Shown: piece after piece, positions 46,940 to 55,445 of the stretch
Layout: each line of letters opens with the position of its first letter
Position numbering within the stretch: the stretch's first letter is position 1
NCBI GenBank assembly: GCA_029204225.1
Contig: CM055095.1
Span: 78,556,403-78,620,402 of the forward strand
Length of the DNA: 64,000 nt
Reading direction: 5' to 3'
From: Diphasiastrum complanatum
Lineage: Eukaryota > Streptophyta > Lycopodiopsida > Lycopodiales > Lycopodiaceae
Made by a program: the position numbers and the translations under genes
Notes under the pieces: generated by a model
The model's input: only the letters and a program-made list of their open reading frames with translations
Database searches by the model: none
What the model was told of the DNA's origin: nothing

Positions 46940-47321
46940 CCAATCCTCTGGCGAGCATTCACTTCTAAACCTTGGGGCAGTAATATGTTTGCCATACAAA
47001 CCTTCACTCGAAGTAATACTGAGGTTATGAGAGGCATGGCCCAGTGGTTAGGTCTGTTGCAAATTTTTTTGGAAATTTTTTGGGTACTGTTTTCCTATTT
47101 TTTAACAGGAGGGGGCAGGTGGGTGACAGGCACCCTCTGATAATTAATTATGGGGGAAAAACAAGGGCCAAAAATAGTTTTTATTTTGCTTTTGGGATGG
47201 GGGGCAGTGTAGGCAGGTGCCTGTATTTTTTTTTTTTTTTTGAAAAAAAATTGAAAAAAATTGGACACGTCCGGATGCGGACGCGCATCCGCGTCCGCTA
47301 TCCGCTTCCTTAGCCCTAGAC
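46940..47321. other. hAT1 right arm
   Basis: Continuation of hAT1 after the Gypsy nest. No gene. It ends with a T/A run and then GGACACGTCC, GGATGCGGACGCG and CATCCGCGTCC motifs that echo the left end, followed by TTAGCCCTAGAC and the ATAATTCAGAT duplication. Confidence 0.65.
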
Positions 47322-47381
47322 ATAATTCAGATTATGAATTGTTTCATCTTGTTTTGAAATCTAGATTGCAATATGATATGC
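47322..47381 (+). pseudogene. Gypsy remnant between hAT1 and hAT2
   Basis: Sixty bases that continue, without a stop, the reading frame of the Gypsy fragment ending at 29631. It ends at TGATATGC, the duplication made by hAT2. Too short for a domain call; assigned by frame continuity and by the two flanking target duplications. Confidence 0.6.
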
Positions 47382-47432
47382 CATAGATCCAGCAGTACCA
47401 GGATGCGCGGATCTCGGTACCGCGGATCAAGT

Positions 47433-47468
47433 GTGGTACCGCGGATCCATACTGATCCGCGGTACCAC
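47433..47468. repeat. hAT2 left subterminal perfect hairpin
   Basis: Arms GTGGTACCGCGGATC and GATCCGCGGTACCAC, 15 bp each and perfectly complementary, with a 6-nt spacer CATACT. A further GGTACCGCGGATC lies just before at about 47416. Confidence 0.95.
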
Positions 47469-47790
47469 AATATATATTATTTTTTAATATATAATATATT
47501 TTAATATTTAATATATTACTATATATTTTTTTAACCTAATCCCCCCCACCTCGCTTCATCTCTCTCCCTGCCCGTCGCCCTACTGTTCGTGCCCTCCCTG
47601 CTGTCCGCGCCCTCTTTGTTGTATGCCCATCGCCCTACTGTCCGCGCCCTCCCGGCTGTCTTCGCATTGCACTGATCGCGTCCTCCCCTGCTATTGCTAT
47701 TTTGGCCTTTATTGTGGTTTTTTCAAGCCTTCCAACTCCTATCGCACCCACAGAGATCTCTGCCTTCTTTCCGCAGTCCTTTCTACAGAG

Positions 47791-50700
47791 ATGGTGCATT
47801 CCAACCTTGCCGATCTATGGGACGAGGTGGACATTGTCAGGCGGGTTCCCGACAAGTCTAACAAGTCCGGTGCAAGGATAGTGCGCTGTCGATATTGCCT
47901 GACCGAGTTTGTTGCCACCCTCACTCGCCTTAAAGGTCACCTACTCGGCGCACGCGCGAGAGATGGTGGCACACTAAATGCTGCCCCCTGTGCCAGCATG
48001 TCCGTTCCCGTCAGACAGCGACTTTTGGATACCTACGGGCCACGTCTTGTGGCGGGGGAGAACACCATTTCGGAGGGTGTTCTTCGGTTTTGCACCGCTC
48101 CTTGTGTTCTTGACATGTTCCGGGTGTTCAGCCATCTAGACCTCCGTAAGCCAGCCCCCACACGCTTTGCATTCGACTTGGTGGTCATCGACCGTCTGAT
48201 CAAGTGCAGGGCGCAGCTTCTACAGATGGTTGCCAGTGATCTTTGGTGTGCCAGTACATTTCCGCGCACTGAGGATGGGGAGCACTTTTCTTCCACGGTG
48301 AGGGGAGACCAGTTTTGGAGGGATGCACAGACATTGTCAGGACTGCTTCGACCACTTTACATTGTGCTCTGCATGGCTGACAGCGAGGGGTCGACACTTG
48401 GACTGGTATATGAGCTCATGGACCAGATTGGACAGTTCCTGCAGTTGCCCATCTTGCAACCAGAGAGGTAAGCGGTATAGTAATGTAATTGGCCTTTATC
48501 TTTTTAGTAATTGCTAGTTTGTTTTTCTGTCAATGTTAAGTTTTTTTGTAATGCCCTACACCACATGCCTCTCACCTGCAGGATGACAGAGCTGAAGTTC
48601 ATCTGGGAGACGCGGTGGAACTACTTCCACAGGAGTATCCACAATGTTGCACACATGCTGCATCCCTTCTTCCTCTCTCCGACACAGATCGCAGACAGGG
48701 AGCTCGAGGCCGATTGGCTTCAGTACATTCACAGGGTGGGTCCACACATAGGTTTGGATCCTATCAGGCTCATGGAGGAGCTCGCTGCATTTCGTTTCGG
48801 CATGGGCACATTCGGCCACCCGGCTGCTCAGGATCCAGAGAGGAGGCAGCTACCTATTACCTGGTGGACCATGTTCGGTAGCACATACCCATCTATACAG
48901 CGTCTTGCACTGCGTGTCCTTTCTCAGGTATGCATCTCATTTTATCCTCCCTTGTTGTGTTTCGTTGAAGACAATGTGCTGAAGTATTTCAATGCACGTA
49001 CCACAGGACTGTGTTGCCTCCGTGTGTGAGCGTAATTGGAGCACATGGGCACTCATTCACACGAGGAGAAGAAACCAGTTGTCAGTGAGTCAGTTGGAGC
49101 GGTTGGTGTTCTGTAGCACCAACGCACGTCTCGCGAGGAGACTTCCGACCATTACGAGCGCATTGCAGGTGATAAGCTAACCTTTCATAGCATGTTGGTT
49201 GACTCCTGGTATGCTGGTTTCATTTCTTGATAGAGTTGTTTCCCTGACATGCCAATTTTAAACCTTGCAGACGAAGATATCTGATTTGGAGCGGCAGGTT
49301 GACTTGCCTACGGACAGCACCCATCCCATGCCTGCAGATGACCTGGGCACACAGTTGATGGCAGAGAAAGAGAGGGAGCTTGCCGAGATGAGAGAGAGAG
49401 AGAGCTTGGGCTTGAGCACAGAGAACCTCCATTGTACGAGGCAGATGATCCAGTGTCAGAGGATGATCAGGATGAGGATGAGCCCATTCGGGTTGTGTTC
49501 GCCAGATCAGAGCGGGATGAGGCATATGATACAGGTGTTGGGCACACGCCTAGAGCAGGGGTCACAGGTGCATCACGTGGTAGAGGTGGGGCACATGCCA
49601 CAGATTATACCGGGAGACGAGCAGGGCACACAGGGGGGGCCAGTGGCATACCTTCTTATGTTGATATGATGGAGGAGGCTCTTGATAGGGGGCATAATGA
49701 TTTGGGTTTACCTTCCGCAGTAGCTTGGATGCGTGCATCACAGAGCCATAGGCATTTCTATGACAGCACACCAGAGGAGTCACCAGATGACTTTGATTGT
49801 ATTGATTGGGAGGCCATGCAGGGTCCGCATGGTGCACAGGATGAGGCACGGGATGTTCCAGAGGATGGTGCTCATGATGAGTCCCAGAGCCCAGAGCATT
49901 TGTATTCGGATGCCCAGCTGGACGACTTGATTGTAGACTTGGATTCAGAGGCCCAGCAGATGCCGAGCGTCAGGGCACCCCAATCCTCTCTAGCCAGCAT
50001 GCCCTACACAAGGTCTCAGCCAGAGCAGCTACACGAGGTGCCTGCAGTTCCTCCAATTCCTCAGAGGGTGTATGTGCGCCGCACAGTACCTCCAGTGCCA
50101 CCGATACCGTTGAGGCCTGCAGCCCCTTCATCGCCATCCACTTTTGCAGCAGCAAGTCTCCATGGCAGGCCACCATCTGTGCCCAGATCTTCTCTTGCAG
50201 CACCCACATCTACAGACGCTCCTCCAGTGGCAGCACCCACAACACATCCTCCTCCATTGGCAGCACCCACGGCACCGGCTCCTCCTTTGGCAGCACCCAC
50301 AGCACATCCTCCCCCTTTGGCAGCACCCAAGATGTACCAGTACCGTCCACCATGGCGCCCCTTTCAGTACTTATCACTGCTGTACTTGCCTCCTACAGGG
50401 ACGGCCCCTCCACATCTAGTTCCTCCACCAACAGCAGGCCCATGGGCACACACTCCTCGGACCTATCCTCCACTATCAGCTGCACATGGACACCCATCTT
50501 TAGCTACTCTATCCCAGCCGGCCGCAGCTTGGGCCCAGCCTAGTCAGCCAAATGATCTGCATGGGGGTGATGAGGCATTGACGGCTCCCCTCGTTCGCAA
50601 GAGGCCAGGAAGGCCCAAGGGTGCACCGAATAAGAAAGGCAGGGCACAGAAACTGCCAGGGAAGAGAGGACGACCTCGCAGGGCTCCAGTTGTTGGTAGA

Positions 50701-50913
50701 GGTGCAGTATTACAGCCAGCTGCAGCAGATGTTGGTTTAGCTTGTTTGGGGGCCGATGCGGAGGCAGATTGGGAGGATGAGGATGACGAGTCTTCCCCCT
50801 CGGATACACAGTCCATGCCAGTACCAGACAGACATAGATATCAGTTGCGAGAGTCAGCTCGGGGCCCTGAGTTGTCTCCGGAGCATTCATCTGAGTTTGA
50901 GGCAGAGCATTGA
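47791..50913 (+). CDS. hAT2 protein: BED finger and hAT dimerisation domain, no catalytic core
   Basis: Exons by splice signals: 47791-48467, 48582-48927, 49007-49168 and 49271-50913. The start was chosen because MVHSNLADLWDEVDIV aligns with the hAT1 start (WDEVEVL). A BED finger (RCRYCLTEFVATLTRLKGHL) is followed at once by FRVFSHLDLRKPAPTRFAF, the hAT1 exon 3 region. DUF659 and the TDNASN block are absent. The C-terminal half is intact (RWNYFHRSIHNVAHMLHP, WWTMFGS, ALRVLSQ, CERNWSTWALIHTRRRNQL). Exon 4 has an acidic tail, a Pro-rich LAAPT repeat and two AT-hooks (KRPGRPKG, GKRGRPRR). The frame changes once in a GA tract at 49388-49404. It might bind element ends or DNA without cutting; that is inference. 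Confidence 0.82.
50210..50336 (+). repeat. 30-bp coding minisatellite (LAAPT...PPP)
   Basis: Four near-identical 30-bp units beginning TTGGCAGCACCCAC in the hAT2 protein tail, encoding LAAPTxxPPP repeats. Confidence 0.85.
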
Positions 50914-51412
50914 TTGTAGCTTCGTCATTTTATTTTTAGCAGTTTGATATCATGTTCCATGTTTGGCGGCCAGATGGTCGAACACTGTATTCAGACCATT
51001 TTTCATATTATATTTAGTGTTGGACGTATTCTATTCACTGCACAATGTGTATTTGTCAATTTGTAATTGTGATGTTCTACTTGCAGTTTTACTTCAAATG
51101 GTGTGTGCGTGTTTTCAATTAGTTTTCACTACAGAGTTTGAGAGCATATGCTGAACACAGAAATACAACCCCCCTGATAGCATTTTCTAATCACATACAT
51201 CAGATTGCAATACACAAGGCACGCATTGCACAAAAAACACACTGTACATTAATTCATCAGATGTATCAAAATTACAATACGTATTCCCGCCGCATACGGC
51301 TGGGGCTGTTCTTTACACCATGCTAGACACTAAATACTGCCTCATCTACTGATGAACATTACATAACAACAGTTAGCCACATACGGCTAGACCCCATCTA
51401 TGCTAAACATTC
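50914..51412. other. hAT2 spacer between convergent genes
   Basis: AT-rich 500 bp between the stop of the plus-strand gene and the stop of the minus-strand small frame. It presumably holds both 3' untranslated regions; no other feature seen. Confidence 0.5.
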
Positions 51413-51757
51413 CTATGGATCCTCCACTGACTCCTCGCCCTCATCAGGTGCATTGTTCTGACGCTCTCGCTCTGCCTCCCGGGTAGCCCGTGTTGCCTCT
51501 TGGTCAGCCCGACGGTGGGCAGCCCTTTCCCTGACCATGATGAGCTACCGTCGTGTGAAGTTCATTCCGATCTGCTCATCCAAATCCAGCTCGACAGCGG
51601 GGGCGGGGGCCACAGTGGGGGCGGGGATCTGCAGCTCTGGGTGTCTCTGCCGAGTCTCTCGCAGCATCTCTGCAATGTCTGCCTCTTGCTTCCGATGCCT
51701 TTCGTTGTGCCTTCGGACATCTTCCTCGAGCTTCCTCCTGGCTTCGCCCTCCGCCAT
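51413..51757 (-). pseudogene. Small charged coiled-coil frame of hAT2
   Basis: The minus-strand frame starts MAEGEARRKLEEDVRRHNER, rich in Glu and Arg and helical in character. It has a Pro/Ala hinge (PAPTVAPAPAVELD), an in-frame TAG at 51545-51547, and a second charged stretch (REAERERQNNAPDE) to the stop at 51413. Upstream on the minus strand lie a repeat-rich 5' leader and a TTAAATA box at 51967-51973, so it looks like a real gene rather than a chance frame. I do not recognise its family. It is convergent with the hAT2 BED gene. Confidence 0.5.
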
Positions 51758-51780
51758 CTCACGACACCCTATTGCTTGAA

Positions 51781-51960
51781 ATGACCCTCACAGCCTCTCA
51801 CAGCCTCTCAATGGCTCTCACTGGCTCTCTCACAGCCTCTCACTCGGTCTGTCACACAGCCTCTCACAATGCCTCTCTCTCACAGCCTCCCACTGGCTCT
51901 CCATCACAGCTTCTCACAATGCCTCTCACCCCCTCTCACTGGCTCTCTCACTGTCTCGTG
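51781..51960. repeat. Minisatellite (CTCTCACAGC / CTCTCACTGG)
   Basis: About fifteen degenerate 10-13 bp units built on CTCTCACAGC and CTCTCACTGG. It lies between the TATA-like box and the start codon of the minus-strand small frame, so it would be the 5' leader of that transcript. Confidence 0.8.
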
Positions 51961-51966
51961 AGTGCC

Positions 51967-51973
51967 TATTTAA
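51967..51973 (-). promoter_or_regulatory. TATA-like box for the small minus-strand frame
   Basis: Minus strand TTAAATA, about 210 bp upstream of the ATG at 51757. Weak evidence on its own. Confidence 0.35.
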
Positions 51974-52027
51974 CCCCACAGCCTGTTTCCCAATTTGCTT
52001 TTGTTGATGATCCCATGTGCTACTGTA

Positions 52028-52760
52028 CCTGCCCCTTGTGCTGATCCCCCACATGCTGCACTGCGATTGGGTCCATGGTCTGCTCCTCCACTGTGCCCAT
52101 GTGACGGTGTACCTGTCCGGAACTCTGTAGATATGAATTCACCTCCCTTATCTGAACGTAGAATCTTGATTTGCTTTCCTGTCTGCTTCTCAACAAGTGA
52201 TTTGAACTGAGTAAAGAACTTAAAAGCTTGACTCTTATACTTAAGCAAGTATATCCATACCTTCCTGGAAAAATCATCCACAAATATCATGAAGTAGGAT
52301 GCTCCCCCTATAGACTCAGTCTGCATGGGACCACATAAGTCTGTATGAACAAGTTCCAAGATTTCCTTGGCTCTATATGCTCCATCCTTGAGAAACTGCA
52401 TACGATGATGCTTGCCCATAACACATCCTTCACAAATTTTTCCTGAAGATACAATATTAGGTAATCCTGTTACCATATTATTGTCTTTTAGAACCTGTAA
52501 CCTGCCCCATGTGCTGATCCCCCACATGCTGCACTGCGATTGGGTCCATGGTCTGCTCCTCCACAGTGCCCATGTGACGGTGTACCTGTCTGGATGTATT
52601 GCTCCCCCACATGCTGCACTCTGATTGGGTCCATGGTCTGCTCCTCCACAGTGCCCATGTGCTACTGTACCTGCCCCATGTATTGCTCCCCCACATGCCG
52701 CACTCCGATTGGGTCCGCTCTCCCACAGTGCCCCCAGTACAGTCCCCCTGTACAGTAACA
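52028..52760. repeat. ~90-bp tandem repeats of hAT2, interrupted by a Copia piece
   Basis: Four units sharing CCCCCACATGCTGCACT, GATTGGGTCCATGGTCTGCTC and CACAGTGCCCATGTG, at about 52028-52118, 52500-52590, 52591-52672 and 52673-52760. A Copia fragment (52122-52500) separates the first from the rest. Subterminal tandem repeats are common in hAT elements. Confidence 0.85.
52122..52500 (-). pseudogene. Copia integrase N-terminal fragment inside the hAT2 repeats
   Basis: The minus-strand reading has the zinc region (CEGCVMGKHHRMQF), the integrase core start (LELVHTDLCGPMQTES, MIFVDDFSRKVWIYLLKY) and LRSDKGGEFISTEF. It has no stop and stays open into the surrounding repeats, giving a chimeric 263-codon frame (51970-52761). 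Both junctions carry ACCTGT, suggesting microhomology. The protein stops just before the part present at 54592-55445. Confidence 0.88.
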
Positions 52761-52834
52761 TCTTAGTTTTTACCTAGTTTTAGCCTGTTAAAAGGGTTTT
52801 TTTTTTTTATAAATAATAAAAAATATTATTTTTG

Positions 52835-52873
52835 TGGTGCCGCCCTGGTACCGCTGGTCTGAGGGCGGCACCA
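52835..52873. repeat. hAT2 right subterminal hairpin A
   Basis: Arms TGGTGCCGCCCT and AGGGCGGCACCA, 12 bp, perfectly complementary, with a 15-nt loop containing GGTACCGC. Confidence 0.92.
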
Positions 52874-52875
52874 TA

Positions 52876-52905
52876 ACCGCGGTACCACCATTATGGTACC
52901 GCGGT
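52876..52905. repeat. hAT2 right subterminal hairpin B
   Basis: Arms ACCGCGGTACCA and TGGTACCGCGGT, 12 bp, perfect, with the 6-nt spacer CCATTA. Same GGTACCGCGG core as the left-end hairpin. Confidence 0.95.
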
Positions 52906-52929
52906 ACCACGTGCCACTATGTGATATGC

Positions 52930-53067
52930 TAATGAACGTAATGTGAATGTGTTTTATGATTGTAACACCGAAAATTCCCATCAAGCATTTAGTGCAATAT
53001 TTAAAACAAGAATTAAGTGATGTTTTCCCTAAACAATTTCCATATGGTTTACCTGTTAGAAATTAAT
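52930..53067 (+). pseudogene. Gypsy protease-RT linker fragment
   Basis: Plus-strand reading TPKIPIKHLVQYLKQ, then ELSDVFPKQFPYGLPVRN, the conserved stretch just before Gypsy reverse transcriptase (compare [12 protein letters not shown] in copies 1-3). It is the third surviving piece of the plus-strand Gypsy split by hAT1 and hAT2. Nothing of its RT is recognisable beyond. Confidence 0.8.
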
Positions 53068-54128
53068 GTCAATTTGACCCCTAATGTTAGTGGGCCATGT
53101 CTGCGAGCTATAATTAGGGGCCCATATTATTTTGCATGTAGTAGGACACTATAGTTCAATAATTAGGATTGACCTTTGTGGTTTAGTAAAAGACTTGGAA
53201 AATTACTAAGTAAAGGAACTAAGCTTAGATCAAGCTTTTTGCTTTATGCTTTTAGCTTCTGCTAAGGCTACTAGAAAATTATATAAGGATTGGACCTCAC
53301 CACACGAGTAAAAGAAATTAGAGGACAACTTATAGGGTTGGAGAAGGTGTCCCATATTCAATATTAGTATCCATTATGCTTAATACCTTACCACTAGCTT
53401 ATCAGAATTTTGTCATGATGTTATCTTTACGAGAAACCAGGCCTACCTTTGATGCTTAGAAACATGTTCTGAACCTTTTGGGCTGGAACTTACTGGGTTG
53501 GAATTTCTTTTTATTAAAAAATAAGTGTTAAAGCACCTGTTTCCTTTAGGCTTTTAATCAAAAATGTAAAGCTCCATGTGTCCATCATGGACACTTCCAT
53601 TTGATAAGCACTTGCAAATAATGTCAACACAATCAACAACCTTTCTATAAATACCAAAGCCTTTAAGTACAGGAAGTAGAAGTTGAAAAAAAAAAGAAAA
53701 AAAAAGGACCGTGCGATGACGAGAGCATGTCCAGATGGAGTACTTGGAAAAACTCCAATGACTACGAACAAAGAAAATCCATCATCAAAGCCATTGGCCG
53801 GCTACTGCACTAATAGAGGGATTAGCCATTCACATGATCCTTAGTAAAATGTCGAACCTCTGAATTCCGATAAAGATTATCACATAAGCCTGTATAAAAC
53901 ACGGTGAAACACGGGACATGTTTCAAATAGCATAGTCAAAAGCCCTCCCATGGCTAGCATTTGAATACATGATGAAAATCTTCATCATAAAGGCAATCAT
54001 GAGCAATGCCAGAAACTGTATTGAACCATATTGATGTCCCTCTCAGCCCTCTAGTTGCCCTGCAATTGCTGCCTGCTAGTCTTATCCCTAGCCTTGACTA
54101 TGCATAATCCAAATACGGTGACTGCGAG
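53068..54128. other. No gene recognised
   Basis: AT-rich, with an A-rich run at 53685-53706. I looked for the missing first exons of the host gene on the minus strand and did not find them. Confidence 0.55.
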
Positions 54129-54540
54129 TGTTAGAATCGAAGAGATTCTCTAATCGGAGTAGACTAATCTTATTAGTACTCACACAAAACATCAACCACA
54201 AGCTGAAGAAGAAGAGAGACTGCAAGAAGCTATGCTTCATAAGCTGGAAACTGAGATAACAATGGAGGTGGGCGCCCATCTACTCTTACAGAGGCTGTCC
54301 ACAATGAAAAGCAAAAGCTATTCTACTACAATAGCAATTGAAATGCTAATCATGAAGTCTTAACAATAGAAATCTATGCTAACTTGGTTAAAATAGATTT
54401 CTATACTATTCTAGCAAAATTGGTACTAACTTAGGTACCTATACTAAAAATAGATAATACCTATACTAAAAATAGAAATAGGCCTTCTAGCACGCAGGCT
54501 GGCCTCTACAATGAATTAATTGATCCATTAATTCCTAACA
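54129..54540 (-). repeat. Copia LTR (3' LTR)
   Basis: 412 bp from TGTTAGAATCG to ATTCCTAACA on the plus strand (TG...CA). A polypurine tract (AAGGGGGAG on the minus strand, 54541-54553) adjoins it on the coding side. No partner LTR is seen in the window. Confidence 0.8.
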
Positions 54541-54591
54541 CTCCCCCTTAATGGATAATTAATTATCAAACACAACCAAGTCCTTTGGTTA

Positions 54592-55445
54592 CTAATCTGG
54601 CTCAATATAACTATTAAGCTTAAACTTGGTTCTATAAAATAAAGGATCCTCCGAATCCAACACTGAAGCCATAAATGCATAATGCGTTTCTTCATCTTCA
54701 TGATAGTGTCCACTTGACCGTGTCAATCTCTTAGCTCCTTGTTGACTCGATTCTCCCTCATCCAACATTTGACTATCTTTTATAGTCTCAAAATACCATC
54801 TTGGTAACTTCTTTGTAGGTGACGTAGAAGGAGAATATGTATCAAATACCCTCGACCTTTCCTTCCGTTTACCAACATCCACCTGTGTACACACCCTTGG
54901 TATAACTTGTGTAGAAGCTGTATCACATGGACCTCTATCTTCCTGAACATCATCTATAATAGGAGTTTTTGATGAAGGAGAAAATACATCCTCCTCATGA
55001 TCTTCTAGGGTAGAAGACTCACTTTCTTCAAACACAACATCCCTGCTCATAATCACCTTCTTACTGGTAAGATTATAAAGGCGATATGCATTCTCTTCCT
55101 CATCATAACCAAGGAATAAACACTTGAATGCCTTTGAATCAAGTTTTTGACGATTAGCTTTAGGAATATGAGCATATGCTATACAACCAAAAACTCGTAG
55201 ATGATCCACTTTAGGTTTTATACCTGTGAAAGCTTCTTCTGGAGTTCGATTTAGAACAGCTTTTGTAGGACTTCTGTTAAGCAAGTAAACTGCTGTACTA
55301 ACTGCTTCGCCCCACAAATGATTCTTGAGGTTCTTATCTCGTAGCATGCTTCGAGCACTCTCCACAATAGACCTGTTCTTTCTTTCGGCTACTCCATTAT
55401 GTTGTGGTGTATCAGTTGAAGCAAATTGTCTCTTGATTCCATGTT
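54592..55445 (-). pseudogene. Copia integrase C-terminus; RT and RNase H deleted
   Basis: Minus strand, N to C: IKRQFASTDTPQHNGVAERKN, SARSMLRDKNLKNHLWGEAV, FGCIAYAHIPKANRQKL, GYDEEENAYRLYN, then a low-complexity linker to YIEPD and a stop. Normally RT and RNase H (about 600 residues) follow, but only about 40 bp separate the stop from the polypurine tract. It joins opposite-strand Gypsy at 55446. Its N-terminal neighbour in the protein is found, displaced, at 52122-52500. Confidence 0.88.

Larger units (their letters stand above)
29632..47321 (+). mobile_element. hAT element 1 (split by Gypsy copies 2 and 3)
   Basis: DNA transposon of about 5.1 kb once the 12.6 kb Gypsy nest (34348-46939) is set aside. 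The flanks carry the identical 11-mer ATAATTCAGAT (29621-29631 and 47322-47332). The last eight bases (ATTCAGAT) fit the 8-bp duplication expected of hAT elements. The terminal repeats are imperfect: GTCTGGGCCAAAG near the left end, GTCTAGGGCTAAGG reading in from the right. Both ends hold GC-rich palindromic motifs (GGACGCGTCC; GGACACGTCC, TCCGCATCCG). The exact terminal base is uncertain by a few nucleotides. Confidence 0.75.
47382..52921 (+). mobile_element. hAT element 2
   Basis: A 5540-bp DNA transposon bounded by exact 8-bp duplications TGATATGC (47374-47381 and 52922-52929). The ends are CATAG and CTATG, a 5-bp terminal inverted repeat, with looser similarity further in. Both ends contain perfect hairpins built on GGTACCGCGG. 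It carries a spliced BED/hAT gene on the plus strand, a small charged open frame on the minus strand, a minisatellite and ~90-bp tandem repeats near the right end. It is inserted in the decayed plus-strand Gypsy. Confidence 0.85.

Noticed and set aside
52028-52760. Tandem repeats as a CRISPR-like array
   Set aside because: Units are long, directly adjacent and imperfect with no unique spacers; the context is a plant transposon end.
51970-52761. 263-codon minus-strand frame as a real gene
   Set aside because: It is a chimera of hAT2 tandem repeats and an embedded Copia integrase fragment, with repeated motifs and no coherent domain outside the Copia part.
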